NCBI RefSeq assembly: GCF_001457475.1
Contig: NZ_LN831029.1
Coordinates: 372,001 to 436,000, forward strand
Source of the DNA: Achromobacter xylosoxidans
Lineage (GTDB): Bacteria > Pseudomonadota > Gammaproteobacteria > Burkholderiales > Burkholderiaceae_B
Reading direction: 5' to 3'
Length of the DNA: 64,000 nucleotides
Part shown: positions 1-9,232 of the stretch, one piece after another
How the letters are laid out: every line of letters begins with the position of its first letter
Position numbering within the stretch: the first letter of the stretch is position 1
The notes under the pieces: model-generated
Told to the model about the DNA's origin: nothing
Databases searched by the model: none
The model's input: the letters and a program-made list of their open reading frames with translations, nothing else
Position numbers and translations under genes: made by a program

Positions 1-643
1 GGTGGACCTGACCCAGTTCGGCCTGCCGCGCGAGGACACGGTGCGCGAGACCATCGCCGCCGGCGCCGATCTGGTCACCTTCAGCGGCGACAAGCTGTTG
101 GGCGGTCCCCAGGCCGGCCTGCTGGTGGGGCGCGCCGACCTGATCCGCAAGATCAAGAAGAACCCGCTCAAGCGCGCCCTGCGCGTGGGCAAGCTGACGC
201 TGGCGGCCCTGGAACCGGTATTGCAGCTGTACCGCGCGCCGGAATTCCTGGCGCAGCGCCTGACCACGCTGCGCCTGCTGACCCGGCCGCAGCGCGAGAT
301 CCAGCCCATGGCCGAGCGCCTGCGCGGCGTGCTGGCGCACGCGGCGGGCGCCGACTACGAGGTCGAGGCGGTGCCGATGTACAGCCAGATCGGCAGCGGC
401 GCGTTGCCGGTGGATCAGTTGCCCAGCCACGGGCTGGCGGTGCGCTACCGTGGCAAGGGCCGTCCCGGGCGCCATCTGGACCGGCTGGAAACCCGCTTGC
501 GCCACCTGCCGGTGCCGGTGATCGGCCGCATCGCCGATGACGCGCTGTGGCTCGACCTGCGCTGCCTGGAGGCGCGCGACGAGGCCGCCTTCACCGAGCA
601 GCTCGCCGGACTCGCGGCGCAATCCACGGAGCCGCGGGCATGA
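1..643 (+). CDS. selA: L-seryl-tRNA(Sec) selenium transferase, C-terminal part (5' end outside window)
   Basis: SelA is a PLP enzyme that converts Ser-tRNA(Sec) to Sec-tRNA(Sec) using selenophosphate. Only the last ~214 residues are visible; the frame is open at the left edge, so the true start lies upstream. The motif [12 protein letters not shown] contains the lysine (codon at 92-94) that binds PLP in this family. The stop overlaps the start of selB (ATGA at 640-643), implying translational coupling in a selAB operon. The next gene and the tRNA-Sec downstream make the assignment firm. Confidence 0.95.
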   Translation, partial: VDLTQFGLPREDTVRETIAAGADLVTFSGDKLLGGPQAGLLVGRADLIRKIKKNPLKRALRVGKLTLAALEPVLQLYRAPEFLAQRLTTLRLLTRPQREIQPMAERLRGVLAHAAGADYEVEAVPMYSQIGSGALPVDQLPSHGLAVRYRGKGRPGRHLDRLETRLRHLPVPVIGRIADDALWLDLRCLEARDEAAFTEQLAGLAAQSTEPRA

Positions 644-2577
644 TCGTCGGCACCGCCGGCCATATCGACCATGGCAAGACCACGCTGGTGCGGGCACTGA
701 CGGGCGTCGATACCGACCGCCTCAAGGAAGAAAAGGCGCGCGGCATCTCGATCGAGCTGGGCTACGCCTACACGCCCCTGCCCAACGGCGACGTGCTGGG
801 CTTCATCGACGTGCCGGGCCACGAAAAGCTGGTGCACACCATGGCTGCCGGCGCCAGCGGCATCGACTTCGGCCTGCTGGTGGTGGCGGCCGATGACGGC
901 GTCATGCCACAGACCCGCGAACACCTGGCGATCCTGGCGCTGCTGGGCGTGGCGCGCGGGGCGGTGGCATTGACCAAGGCCGATCGCGCCGACGCCGCCC
1001 GGCTGGCGGCGGTGCGCGGCGAGATCGCGGCACTGGCGGCGGATACGTTCCTGCAGGACGCGCCCCTGTTCGAGGTATGCGCGGCGCGCGCCGGCGACGC
1101 AGGCGTGGCGCGGCTCAAGCAGCATCTGGACGAGGCCGCGCAGGCGCTGGGCGCGCGCGATGGCGCCGGCCTGTTCCGGCTGGCGGTGGACCGCGTCTTC
1201 ACGCTGGCCGGCCACGGCACCGTGGTGACCGGCACCGCGCATGGCGGCCGCGCGCGCGCCGGCGACGACGATGCCGACCTGCGCCTGATGCCGGCGGGCA
1301 CGCGGGTGCGGGTGCGCGGCATCCACGCGCAGAACCAGCCCAGCGAGACCGGCGCGGCCGGCCAGCGCTGCGCCCTGAACCTGGCGGGGATCGACAAGAG
1401 CGCGATCACGCGCGGCGACTGGATCGCCGATGCGCGCTGCTTCCTCCCGTCGCGCCACGTCGATGTGGCCTTGACGCTGCTGCCTTCGGCCGATGCGCCG
1501 CTGCGGGCCTGGACGCCGCTGCACGTGCACATCGGCGCGGCGCGGCAGGTGGCGCACGTGGTGCCGCTGTCGGCCGACGCGCTGGCCCCGGGCCAGTCGG
1601 GCTGGGTGCAGCTGGTGTTCGATGAGCCGGTGTGCGCGATGCCGGGCGACCGCTACATCGTGCGCAACGCCCAGGCCACGCGCACCGTGGGCGGCGGCCG
1701 GGTGCTCGATCCGAACGCGCCGGACCGCAAGCGCCGCGCGCCGGCGCGGATGCAGTGGCTGCAAGGCGTGGCGGACATGCTGGACGGCGGCGGGCTGCGA
1801 CCGCTGCTGGCGCAGGCCGCGCTGGGCCTGGACGAAACGACGCTGCAACGCCTGGCAGGCTGGCCGGTGCGCGACCTGGCGGCGCCCGAGGGGGCGATCT
1901 GGATCGAGCCGCGCACGCCGCAGGGCGCGCGCACGCTGATCCTGGCCACGCACTGGGAAGCGCTGCGGACACGGGTGGAGCAGGCGCTGGCGACCTTCCA
2001 CCAGGGCGCGCCGGACGAACCGGGCCCCGACGGCTCCCGCCTGCGCCGCATGGCCTTGCCGGCCGCCTCCGAGGCGTTGTGGCAGGGGTTGCTGGAAGAC
2101 CTGCGGCAGCAGGGCCGGGTGCTGCGCAACGGACCCTGGCTGCATCTGCCGGGCCACACCGCGGCGCTGGCCGAGGCCGAGGCGGAACTCGCGCTGCGCC
2201 TGCTGCCGCTGCTGGCCGCCGGGGCCTACGATCCCCCCTGGGTGCGCGACCTGGCGCGCGCGCAGGGCGAGCCGGAAGAGCGGGTGCGGCAGGTGCTGCG
2301 CAAGCTGCTGCGGCGCGGCGAGGTGGCGCAGGTGGTGAAGGATCTGTTCTACCATCGCGAGCGGGTGGCCGAGCTGGTGGCGCTGGCGATCGATCTCGCG
2401 GCAAGGCCCGAAGGATTGAACGCGGCGGCCTTCAGGGATGCGACGGGGCTGGGCCGCAAGCGCGCGATCCAGATCCTGGAGTTCTTCGATCGGACCGGCT
2501 TGACGCGGCGGCTGCGCGATACCCACGTGCTGCGCAACGACAGCGCGTATCTCGGGGCGGGCCAGGCGGTATCATAG
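640..2577 (+). CDS. selB: selenocysteine-specific translation elongation factor
   Basis: SelB delivers Sec-tRNA(Sec) to ribosomes at UGA codons that carry a SECIS hairpin. The 645-residue protein begins with an EF-Tu-like GTPase domain: G1 GHIDHGKT at residues 7-14, G3 DVPGHE at 57-62, G4 TKAD at 112-115. EF-Tu-like beta-barrel domains follow, then a C-terminal half of winged-helix repeats that in this family binds the SECIS RNA (rich in charged helices, e.g. the [17 protein letters not shown] stretch). I chose the ATG at 640 because it overlaps the selA stop and gives the conserved N-terminus [15 protein letters not shown]; the frame remains open further upstream but that part is not conserved. 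Length is close to the usual 610-640. Confidence 0.97.
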   Translation: MIVGTAGHIDHGKTTLVRALTGVDTDRLKEEKARGISIELGYAYTPLPNGDVLGFIDVPGHEKLVHTMAAGASGIDFGLLVVAADDGVMPQTREHLAILALLGVARGAVALTKADRADAARLAAVRGEIAALAADTFLQDAPLFEVCAARAGDAGVARLKQHLDEAAQALGARDGAGLFRLAVDRVFTLAGHGTVVTGTAHGGRARAGDDDADLRLMPAGTRVRVRGIHAQNQPSETGAAGQRCALNLAGIDKSAITRGDWIADARCFLPSRHVDVALTLLPSADAPLRAWTPLHVHIGAARQVAHVVPLSADALAPGQSGWVQLVFDEPVCAMPGDRYIVRNAQATRTVGGGRVLDPNAPDRKRRAPARMQWLQGVADMLDGGGLRPLLAQAALGLDETTLQRLAGWPVRDLAAPEGAIWIEPRTPQGARTLILATHWEALRTRVEQALATFHQGAPDEPGPDGSRLRRMALPAASEALWQGLLEDLRQQGRVLRNGPWLHLPGHTAALAEAEAELALRLLPLLAAGAYDPPWVRDLARAQGEPEERVRQVLRKLLRRGEVAQVVKDLFYHRERVAELVALAIDLAARPEGLNAAAFRDATGLGRKRAIQILEFFDRTGLTRRLRDTHVLRNDSAYLGAGQAVS

Positions 2578-2603
2578 GCGGTCTTTCATCGGCGGTTTTC
2601 TCT

Positions 2604-2699
2604 GGAAGGCATCCGTGCCCGGTGGCACGGCCGGGCTTCAAACCCGGTTGGGGACGTCAGACGTTCCCAGGTAGGTTCGACTCCTGCTGCCTTCCGCCA
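2604..2699 (+). tRNA. selC: tRNA-Sec (anticodon UCA), selC
   Basis: A 96-nt tRNA with an 8-bp acceptor stem (GGAAGGCA at 2604-2611 with TGCCTTCC at 2688-2695), discriminator G and encoded CCA at 2697-2699. The anticodon stem CCGGG/CCCGG (2631-2635, 2643-2647) holds a 7-nt loop whose central bases 2638-2640 read TCA, which decodes UGA. A long extra arm (about 2648-2670) and the T loop GGTTCGACTCC follow. The extended acceptor, long variable arm and UCA anticodon are diagnostic for tRNA-Sec, and it lies directly downstream of selAB. Confidence 0.97.
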
Positions 2700-2890
2700 A
2701 TTCGTGGCTGCCGGATCGCAAGTATCCGGATCGGTCCTGCATTTGTCCGTCTTGTTCCCCGGCCCGCTGAATCCGGCGTAGCTTACCGATCCGCCCGCGC
2801 CCATCGGACAAGACATCCCTGCTCGTAAACCCATGCCACCGCATGGGGTTCAAGGCGCGGCGCTCCCGTAAGCCCACGCCTGAACAGAAC

Positions 2891-3925
2891 ATGAGCCACG
2901 TCGAACCCACTGCGCCGCAGGTCAGCCTGATCGTGCCGGTATATAACTGCGAACGGTATCTGTCCGACCAACTGGACGCGCTATTGGCCGACGCCGCCTT
3001 GAGCCTGGAAGTGATCGCGGTCGACGACGGTTCCACCGATGGCAGCGTGGCGATCCTGCAGGCGCGCGGCGCCACGGACGCGCGCCTTCGCATCCTCAGG
3101 CAACCCCATCAGGGACTCGGCGCCGCGCGCAATGCGGGCCTGCGGGCCGCGCGTGGCGCCTGGGTCGCCTTCGCCGACGCCGACGATCTCCTGCCCTCGG
3201 CCGGACTCGTCCGGTGGCACGAACAGGCCGTTTCGCAGGGGCTGGAGGTGCTGGTCGGAAACGCGTACCGGTTCACGCACGCGCCTGCGCCCCTGCCCCG
3301 GCCCCCCGTCCTCACCCGACAACCGACCGCCGGCGCCATGACGGGCGAGGATTGGATCGCGCACTGCGTCGCCATCGGCGAATGGCCGCACTATGTTTGC
3401 CTGCAATTGGTCAAGCGCGAACTCATCACCCGACACGGCCTGGCGTTCGATCCCTCGATATTTCACGAGGACATCCTGTGGACCACCCAACTTGCGCTGG
3501 TCGCCAGGCGCATGGGCTTCGCGTCCGAGCCGGTGTACGGCTATCGCCGCAACCCCGACTCGATAACCCTTTCGCCGTCAGCCCGGATACGCCAGTGGCG
3601 CGGCGTCAGCTACGTTCACATCATCGAGACGCTGCTGGCGCTGTCCAGGCGGCAGGACCTCGGCCAGAGAACCCGCGTCTCGATCGTGCGCCACGTCCTG
3701 CATGAACTCCTGTGCTTTGTCGACCTGCTTCGCAAGGACGTCGAAAACCCGCAAGCGCGCGCCCAGCTGGCGCGGTCGATGCTCGACCTGCGCGCCTGGC
3801 CGGGGCTGGTCCGCCATGCGCGCGGCGTCACCGACCTGCGGCGGGTGTTCAAGGCATACCGGCGCCTGAGACGAATGGCGCGAGGCAAGGGCGCTTTCAC
3901 GCCGGACATGGCCGTCACGCGGTAG
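2891..3925 (+). CDS. family 2 glycosyltransferase
   Basis: A GT-A fold transferase of 344 residues that probably moves a sugar from a nucleotide donor to a surface glycan; donor and acceptor cannot be read from sequence. Visible signature: VSLIVPVYNCERYL near the N-terminus, VDDGSTDGS around residue 45, the GAARNAGLRAARG helix and the FADADD metal-binding motif near residue 95. The C-terminal part resembles those of capsule/LPS GT2 enzymes (HEDILWTTQLAL). I chose the ATG at 2891; an in-frame ATG at 2843 would add 16 basic residues, and neither has a good ribosome-binding site. It sits alone between selC and a convergent pair and has no evident link to selenium metabolism. Confidence 0.85.
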   Translation: MSHVEPTAPQVSLIVPVYNCERYLSDQLDALLADAALSLEVIAVDDGSTDGSVAILQARGATDARLRILRQPHQGLGAARNAGLRAARGAWVAFADADDLLPSAGLVRWHEQAVSQGLEVLVGNAYRFTHAPAPLPRPPVLTRQPTAGAMTGEDWIAHCVAIGEWPHYVCLQLVKRELITRHGLAFDPSIFHEDILWTTQLALVARRMGFASEPVYGYRRNPDSITLSPSARIRQWRGVSYVHIIETLLALSRRQDLGQRTRVSIVRHVLHELLCFVDLLRKDVENPQARAQLARSMLDLRAWPGLVRHARGVTDLRRVFKAYRRLRRMARGKGAFTPDMAVTR

Positions 3926-3942
3926 CAGCCCCGCAAGCACAA

Positions 3943-4485
3943 TCACGCGCGCAGCATCCTGGTGACGACGCCGTTGACGTTCGCGGCCTGCCAGTCCAGC
4001 GCGCCCAGGTGCCAGTGGCGGATGCGGCCGCCGCGGTCGACGAGGTAGTTGGCGGGCAGGCCGACGGCATCCCATTGCCTGGCCGCGCTGCTGTTGCGAT
4101 CGTGCAGGACGGTGCCGGCGACCGGCCACTTGGCCAGGAAGGTGGTGATCTTGCCCAGCGCTTCGCCGACGTTCACGGCGACCAGGCGCAGGCCTTCTTC
4201 GCGGTGGCGCCTGGCCATGGCGGACATCAGCGGGATTTCGTCGCGGCAGGGGTCGCACCAGGTGGCCCAGAAGCTGACAATGACCACGCTGCCGCGCCAG
4301 GCGGCAAGTTTCTGCTCGCGGCCCGCAAGGTCGGGCAGGACCAGCGGCGGCGTCGCGGCGGTCCAGGCGGCCCAGTCGGGACCCGTGGCGGCCTTGAGGG
4401 CGCTGTCACTGGCGGCGGCGCGGGCCCAGCCGGGCAGCGCCGCCAGCGACAGGGCGGATTGCAGCAGGTGGCGGCGGCTGACCAT
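3943..4485 (-). CDS. TlpA/ResA-like thioredoxin-fold protein, Tat or Sec exported
   Basis: A 180-residue periplasmic thiol-disulfide protein. The N-terminus MVSRRHLLQSALSLAALPGWARA is a twin-arginine-like signal peptide. A thioredoxin fold follows with the redox motif WCDPC (FWATWCDPCRDEIPLM) and the cis-proline region VGLPANYLVDRGGRIRH, typical of the TlpA/ResA/DsbE family that reduces cysteines in cytochromes or copper proteins. It lies 14 bp downstream of a transglutaminase-like gene on the same strand, so the two are probably co-transcribed and act together in the periplasm. The exact substrate is unknown. Confidence 0.85.
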   Translation of the reverse strand: MVSRRHLLQSALSLAALPGWARAAASDSALKAATGPDWAAWTAATPPLVLPDLAGREQKLAAWRGSVVIVSFWATWCDPCRDEIPLMSAMARRHREEGLRLVAVNVGEALGKITTFLAKWPVAGTVLHDRNSSAARQWDAVGLPANYLVDRGGRIRHWHLGALDWQAANVNGVVTRMLRA

Positions 4486-4499
4486 GGACGCGCGCCGGT

Positions 4500-5603
4500 T
4501 CAGGTGGACAGCGAACGGGCGGTCAGGGTGTAGCGGAAACTGTCGGGGTCGAGGCTGTCCAGGCGGCCGTCGGCGGTTTCGCCGTTGGGGTACATCAGGA
4601 ACGGCACGGCGCCGTGGGCGGAGCCGGGCAGGACGACGTCGTGGCCATGGTTGTAGGCAACCCAGTTCATTTCCCACGCGCCGAACAGCATGACACGGGC
4701 GCTGCGCACGCGGGCGTCCGTGGTGGGCAGATCGCCGGGCGGCTCCTCCAGCATGACCTTGCGCACGTCGGCGGGGTCGACCGGGACCCAGCCGTAGCCG
4801 TCGGCGTAGAACTCGGCGCGGCAATGTTGCGCGCGGGTGACGTCGCCGGCCTTGCCCAGGCTCTTGAAACCGAGCTGCGAATCGGCCACGCGCAGCCCGT
4901 AGGCGTCGCGGGCGGGAATGCCGGCGGCGCGCGCCAGGGCGACGAACAGCGCGTTGATGTCGGCGCATTTGCCGTTCAGGTCGTTGGCGGCAAGCATGTA
5001 GCGCACGTCGCCGGTGCCGCAGCCGCGGGTCGAGGCGGTGCGGCAGGTGTTGTCGACCACCCAGTCGTAGAGGGCCCGGGCCCGCGCCAGCGTGCCCTGG
5101 TGGCCGCGGGTGATGCGGTCCGCGGTGGTCTTGACGATGCCGTCGGTGGGCAAAAGCTCGGTGGGCTGGAGGTATTCGCGCAGGGAGGCGGCGCTTTCGC
5201 GCGAGGCGCCTGGTGGCGGCGGCTGGGTCAGGTCGACGCGGCGGTTGCGGGTCTGGAAGCGGCTGGTCACGGTGACTTCGCGCGGCGCCTGGGCGTCGGG
5301 CCATTGCACCGCCAGCATGCGCACGTCGTAGCCGGGCGCCTGCGCCAGCCGCGCGCTGCCGCCGCCGCTGACCAGCCAGGCGCTCTGCGCGCCGCGCTGG
5401 TACCCGGTGTCGGTGGCGTAGGGCAGGGGGATCCAGAGGCGCGCATGGGCGCCGGGGTCGCGGACCTGGATGTGGGTGGTCAGTTCGAAGCTGCGCCAGT
5501 CGGCGCTGACGGGCGCCTGGCCGGCGCGCGCGGCCAGGGGCAGGGCCGCGGCCTGGGTGGCGCACAGGGCGCTCGAGAAACGGAGGAAGTGTCGGCGATC
5601 CAT
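4500..5603 (-). CDS. Tat-exported transglutaminase-like cysteine protease-fold protein
   Basis: A 367-residue protein with a strong twin-arginine signal (DRRHFLRF, then a hydrophobic stretch ending ARA). The core has the transglutaminase-like triad: Cys in LNGKCADINALFVALARAAG, His in QHCRAEFYADGYGWV, and Asp in VPVDPADV. Such proteins usually act as amidases or peptidases on the cell surface rather than cross-linkers. The ATG at 5603 is preceded by GAGGG at good spacing; an upstream in-frame start at 5618 lacks one. It heads a two-gene unit with the TlpA-like gene and is divergent from selD. Confidence 0.85.
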   Translation of the reverse strand: MDRRHFLRFSSALCATQAAALPLAARAGQAPVSADWRSFELTTHIQVRDPGAHARLWIPLPYATDTGYQRGAQSAWLVSGGGSARLAQAPGYDVRMLAVQWPDAQAPREVTVTSRFQTRNRRVDLTQPPPPGASRESAASLREYLQPTELLPTDGIVKTTADRITRGHQGTLARARALYDWVVDNTCRTASTRGCGTGDVRYMLAANDLNGKCADINALFVALARAAGIPARDAYGLRVADSQLGFKSLGKAGDVTRAQHCRAEFYADGYGWVPVDPADVRKVMLEEPPGDLPTTDARVRSARVMLFGAWEMNWVAYNHGHDVVLPGSAHGAVPFLMYPNGETADGRLDSLDPDSFRYTLTARSLST

Positions 5604-5745
5604 ATAGCCCTCACGCACGGTGAAGTTTGGCTGTCGGTGCGCCCGATGGCGGGCGGCCGTCCGTTGCTGCCTGCTGCCGGATCATCATAGGGCCATTCGG
5701 GGCCGCGATGCTATCCTTTTCCCCATCACCTACGGAGAGATTCAC

Positions 5746-6807
5746 ATGACCCAGGATGCAGCGTCCGCGGCGGTGCCGCGCTTGACCTCGCTGTCGCACG
5801 GCGGCGGCTGTGGCTGCAAGATCGCGCCCGGCGTGCTGTCGCAGCTGCTGGCGCGCTTCGGGCCGGCCGCCAGCTACCCCAACCTGCTGGTGGGCACCGA
5901 GACGGCCGACGATGCCGCCGTCTACCGGCTCAACGACGAGCAGGCGCTGATCGCGACCACCGACTTCTTCATGCCGATCGTCGACGATCCCTACGACTTC
6001 GGCCGCATCGCGGCCACCAATGCGCTGTCGGACGTGTACGCCATGGGCGGCACGCCGATCATGGCGCTGGCCATCGTCGGCATGCCGATCAACGTGCTGC
6101 CGCACGGCGTCATCGCCGACATCCTGCGCGGCGGCGAGTCGGTCTGCAAGGAGGCCGGCATTCCGGTGGCGGGCGGCCACAGCATCGACTCGGTCGAACC
6201 GATCTACGGCCTGGCGGCCATGGGGCTGGTGCATCCGGACCGCATCAAGCGCAACGCCGATGCGCGTGCCGGCGACGTGCTGGTGCTGGGCAAGGGGCTG
6301 GGCGTGGGCATCCTGTCGGCGGCGCTGAAGAAGAACCGGCTGGACGCCGACGGGTACCGGGTGATGATCGACACCACCACCCGCCTGAACCGCCCCGGCG
6401 CGGCGCTGGCCGCGATGGACGGGGTCCATGCGATCACCGACGTCACCGGTTTCGGCCTGCTGGGACATACGCTGGAGATGGCTCGCGGCGCGGGGCTGAC
6501 CGCCAGGCTGCGGCGCGAGGCCTTGCCCTGGCTGCCAGGCGTGCAGGCCTTCGCCGCCGAAGGCGTGGTCACCGGCGCGTCGGGCCGCAACTGGGCGTCG
6601 TATGGCGAATCGGTGCGGCTGGGCGCGGACGTATCCGATGTCGAACGGGCGTTGCTGACCGACCCGCAGACCGCTGGCGGCCTGTTGGTCGCCTGCGATC
6701 CCCAGGCGGCCCAGGCGGTGCTGGAGCTGTTCCGCGAGCAGGGCTTCGCGGACGCCGCGGTGGTCGGCGACATGGTCGCGGGCGACGCGCTGGTGCGCGT
6801 CGACTAG
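5746..6807 (+). CDS. selD: selenide, water dikinase (selenophosphate synthase)
   Basis: SelD makes selenophosphate from selenide and ATP, the selenium donor for SelA (and for 2-selenouridine in tRNA). 353 residues. The catalytic motif GGGCGCK places Cys22 and Lys25 where the E. coli enzyme has Cys17 and Lys20; this is the cysteine form, not a selenoprotein. Glycine-rich ATP/Mg motifs are present (ETADDAAVY, TDFFMPIVDDPYDFGRIAATNALSDVYAMGG, TDVTGFGLLGH, DPQTAGGLL). The start at 5746 follows GGAGAG at good spacing. It completes a local selenocysteine gene set with selA, selB and selC, but is separated from them by three unrelated genes and has its own promoter region. Confidence 0.97.
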   Translation: MTQDAASAAVPRLTSLSHGGGCGCKIAPGVLSQLLARFGPAASYPNLLVGTETADDAAVYRLNDEQALIATTDFFMPIVDDPYDFGRIAATNALSDVYAMGGTPIMALAIVGMPINVLPHGVIADILRGGESVCKEAGIPVAGGHSIDSVEPIYGLAAMGLVHPDRIKRNADARAGDVLVLGKGLGVGILSAALKKNRLDADGYRVMIDTTTRLNRPGAALAAMDGVHAITDVTGFGLLGHTLEMARGAGLTARLRREALPWLPGVQAFAAEGVVTGASGRNWASYGESVRLGADVSDVERALLTDPQTAGGLLVACDPQAAQAVLELFREQGFADAAVVGDMVAGDALVRVD

Positions 6808-6865
6808 CGGGCGCGGGCCGCCTCGGGTCCGGGCGCCGCGCGCCGCGCATGCGCGGCGGGCCGGT

Positions 6866-8956
6866 TCAGGGGCGATCCGGCCGCAATGGCACCTGGTGCT
6901 GCACCTGGTGATTGATCTGCCATTGCAGCAGCGGGGCATACGCTTCCAGCCGTTCCTGCTCGGCCGCCTGCGCCGCCGACGCGACCCGCTCGGGCGCCAG
7001 CGCCAGGCCGCTGGCGCCGGCCCAGGGCAGGATGCGTCCGGGATGATCGCGCCGGTAGGCGCCGTCGCGCGTGATCAGCAGGCGCGGGTTGTTGAAGCCA
7101 AAGCACCATTGCGGATCGGGCCGCGCGGCCAGCAGATCGCAGCCGCTGCGGAAATAGGGAGTGTCCGGCAGGCTCAGGTGGTACAGCGTGGGCAGGATGT
7201 CCTTGTGGCTGCCCGGGCGTGACGGATCGTAGGTCGATTGCCCACGATAGGCCGGTGGCACATACAGGTAGAACGGCACCGCGCGCGCCAGGACGGCGTC
7301 GGTGTCGGCGGAATAGGCGACCCCCAGGATGTTGTGGTCGCCGGTGGCCGCGACGATGGTGCGAGCGCCTTGGGCGGAGCCTTTCAGGCCGCTCAGGAAG
7401 CGCCCAAGCTGGTCGTTGGCGTAGCGCAGCGTGTCGAAGGCGTCTTCCAGGCCTGTCCAGTTTTCGTAGTAGGGCAGGCGTTCGACATCGCCCAGGTCCA
7501 GGCCGCCGCGCTGGCCGCCTTCGGGAACCAGGAACGGCGGGTGGTGGGTGGTGGACAGGCCGACGATGAAAAGGTGTTCACCGTCACGGTCGGCCCGCGC
7601 CAGGCGCTCGGCGATGTAGCGGAACATGTATTCGTCGGGCACGCCCCAGGCGCCCGCCTGCGCCTCGGGATAGCGGTGCTTGAGCGTCAGCTGGTCGGCG
7701 AACTCATGCGCGCCCAGATGCGTGGCGAATCGGCCCAGGTTGCGCCAGGTGGCTGTGCCCGAGGTGACGAACACCACCCGATAGCCGCGCGCCAGGAATG
7801 GCGTGAAGGCATTGCTGGCGAAGGTGGCATTGGCCGCCGACGATTGGCTGATGGCCAGCACCGGACTGCGCACCAGCAGCCGGCTGAGCGAATCGATGGT
7901 GCCATTGCCTTCGGACAGGAAGCGGTCGAAGCGCCAGTCCTGCCGCCAGTGCGGCCGCAGCGCGCCCAACAGGTCGCGGCCGGGGCGGTCGTGGGTGTTC
8001 ATGTGGTGCCCCATGCTTTCCATGATCTGCAGCACGACGTGCGGCGGCCGGGCGCGGGCTGGCGGATTGGCGCCGGTGCTGGCCATGAAGGGTTGCAGAT
8101 CGCGGCCGGGTCGTCCCAGGAAACGCCGATACAGCCGCGCGCCTTCGTCAGCGGTGACGGGGCTGAAGCGCTTGTCGTTGTCGCGCTCGGACAACGCCCA
8201 GAAGAACGCCGAAATGCCGTTGGGCGTGATGTCGTTGAGCAGGCGCAGCGACGAGATGCCGGTGTCGTCCTTGTTGAGCGGAAAGGTGCCCAGCGAGCCG
8301 CGACAGGCCAGCACCGTGACGCCGATGATCAGGAACAGCCGCAGCGCGCTGGGAACCAGCGCGCGCCGCGCCAGCCGCGCCCGCATGATGCCCGAGCCCC
8401 AGCGCCGCGCCAGCCAGTACGTGGCGCCCAGCACCGCCGCCAGCAGCGCCAGCGTCCGCAGCACCGGATAGCCGTGCCATAGCGTCGCCAGGATGGCGCG
8501 GGTGTCGTCGTCCATCAGGCCGAATACGAAGATGTCGATCGAGCGCGAGAACGTGGCGAAGTAGTACACGCTCACCACCGTGCTGGCGGCGAACAGGGTG
8601 GCCAGCACTGCGCCCAGGCCTGGCAGGCAGCGCAGCCACAGGGCGTGCGCCGCCGGCCGCGCGGCCAGCACCAGCGCGGCCAGCAGCGGCACCGAGAACG
8701 CGATCGCCGCGACCTTGATGTCAAACAGCAGGCCGGTCGCCAGCATGCGTTTGACGTCCTGCGGCAGCGCCGCGTAGGCGCCGGGGGGCGCGTAGGCGGC
8801 CAGCAGATAGGCGCGGCCGGCGCCCTGCGCCAGCACGGACACCAGCCATGGCGCCAGCAGGATCAGGAAGGAACGCTGGAAGTTGATGAACCAGGATTGC
8901 CAGGCGTCGGTGGAACGGAAGAGCTTCATCTGCGCCATGAAAGGAGGGCGGGGCAT
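6866..8956 (-). CDS. LTA-synthase-like membrane sulfatase/phosphatidylglycerol transferase
   Basis: About 696 residues. The N-terminal third has roughly five hydrophobic helices (e.g. SFLILLAPWLVSVLAQ, IAFSVPLLAALVLAA, GAVLATLFAASTVVSVYYF, LRTLALLAAVLGATYWLA, LRLFLIIGVTVLAC). The C-terminal half is an alkaline-phosphatase-fold domain facing the periplasm: VLQIMESMG near its start, the nucleophile region SEGNGTIDS, and the metal ligands around ATGDHN and SHKD. In this family such enzymes move glycerol phosphate or phosphoethanolamine onto glycans; the acceptor here is unknown. The start is uncertain: ATG at 8956, 8938 or 8929 are all in frame and none has a clear Shine-Dalgarno sequence. Confidence 0.82.
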   Translation of the reverse strand: MPRPPFMAQMKLFRSTDAWQSWFINFQRSFLILLAPWLVSVLAQGAGRAYLLAAYAPPGAYAALPQDVKRMLATGLLFDIKVAAIAFSVPLLAALVLAARPAAHALWLRCLPGLGAVLATLFAASTVVSVYYFATFSRSIDIFVFGLMDDDTRAILATLWHGYPVLRTLALLAAVLGATYWLARRWGSGIMRARLARRALVPSALRLFLIIGVTVLACRGSLGTFPLNKDDTGISSLRLLNDITPNGISAFFWALSERDNDKRFSPVTADEGARLYRRFLGRPGRDLQPFMASTGANPPARARPPHVVLQIMESMGHHMNTHDRPGRDLLGALRPHWRQDWRFDRFLSEGNGTIDSLSRLLVRSPVLAISQSSAANATFASNAFTPFLARGYRVVFVTSGTATWRNLGRFATHLGAHEFADQLTLKHRYPEAQAGAWGVPDEYMFRYIAERLARADRDGEHLFIVGLSTTHHPPFLVPEGGQRGGLDLGDVERLPYYENWTGLEDAFDTLRYANDQLGRFLSGLKGSAQGARTIVAATGDHNILGVAYSADTDAVLARAVPFYLYVPPAYRGQSTYDPSRPGSHKDILPTLYHLSLPDTPYFRSGCDLLAARPDPQWCFGFNNPRLLITRDGAYRRDHPGRILPWAGASGLALAPERVASAAQAAEQERLEAYAPLLQWQINHQVQHQVPLRPDRP

Positions 8957-9118
8957 TGCGCCGTGAAACGGCGGCAACGGGCCCGCGCGACCGCCGGGGG
9001 AACGGGGCGCGCGGGTTCATTCGCAGGGGGGGAGCTCGGGTCCGTGCGTGCTATGCAGGCCGCAATCTACAGGAGGGGGAACGCAAATCTATGAAGGTTT
9101 GTATAGAACTTGTAGTGA

Positions 9119-9170
9119 GTCGCCCAAGCGGGTCGCACAAACCGGTCGCCCAAGCCGGTCGCCCAAGCCG
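9119..9170. repeat. four tandem 13-bp repeats
   Basis: Four head-to-tail 13-bp units starting at 9119, 9132, 9145 and 9158. The last two are identical (GTCGCCCAAGCCG); the first differs at one base and the second at two. They lie in the ~255-bp gap between the start of the sulfatase gene and the end of the LysR gene. The unit is not a multiple that keeps a convincing reading frame. Confidence 0.85.
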
Positions 9171-9175
9171 CAAGA

Positions 9176-9197
9176 GCGCCTGGCGATCGCCAGGCGC
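9176..9197 (-). terminator. perfect 22-bp palindrome, possible terminator of the LysR gene
   Basis: GCGCCTGGCG/ATCGCCAGGCGC is a perfect 22-bp palindrome with an 11-bp arm, 35 bp beyond the stop of the LysR gene at 9233. There is no T-run on either side, so an intrinsic terminator is only one reading; a dyad operator is another. Confidence 0.4.
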
Positions 9198-9232
9198 CGG
9201 CATGGCGGGGATTCGGCCTCGCGGGGGAGGCC

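Noticed and set aside
445..2526. A 693-residue open frame on the minus strand across selB
   Set aside because: It mirrors selB codons in a GC-rich genome, has Arg/Ala/Gln-rich low-complexity sequence and no motif. Similar long antisense frames over other genes were left out for the same reason.
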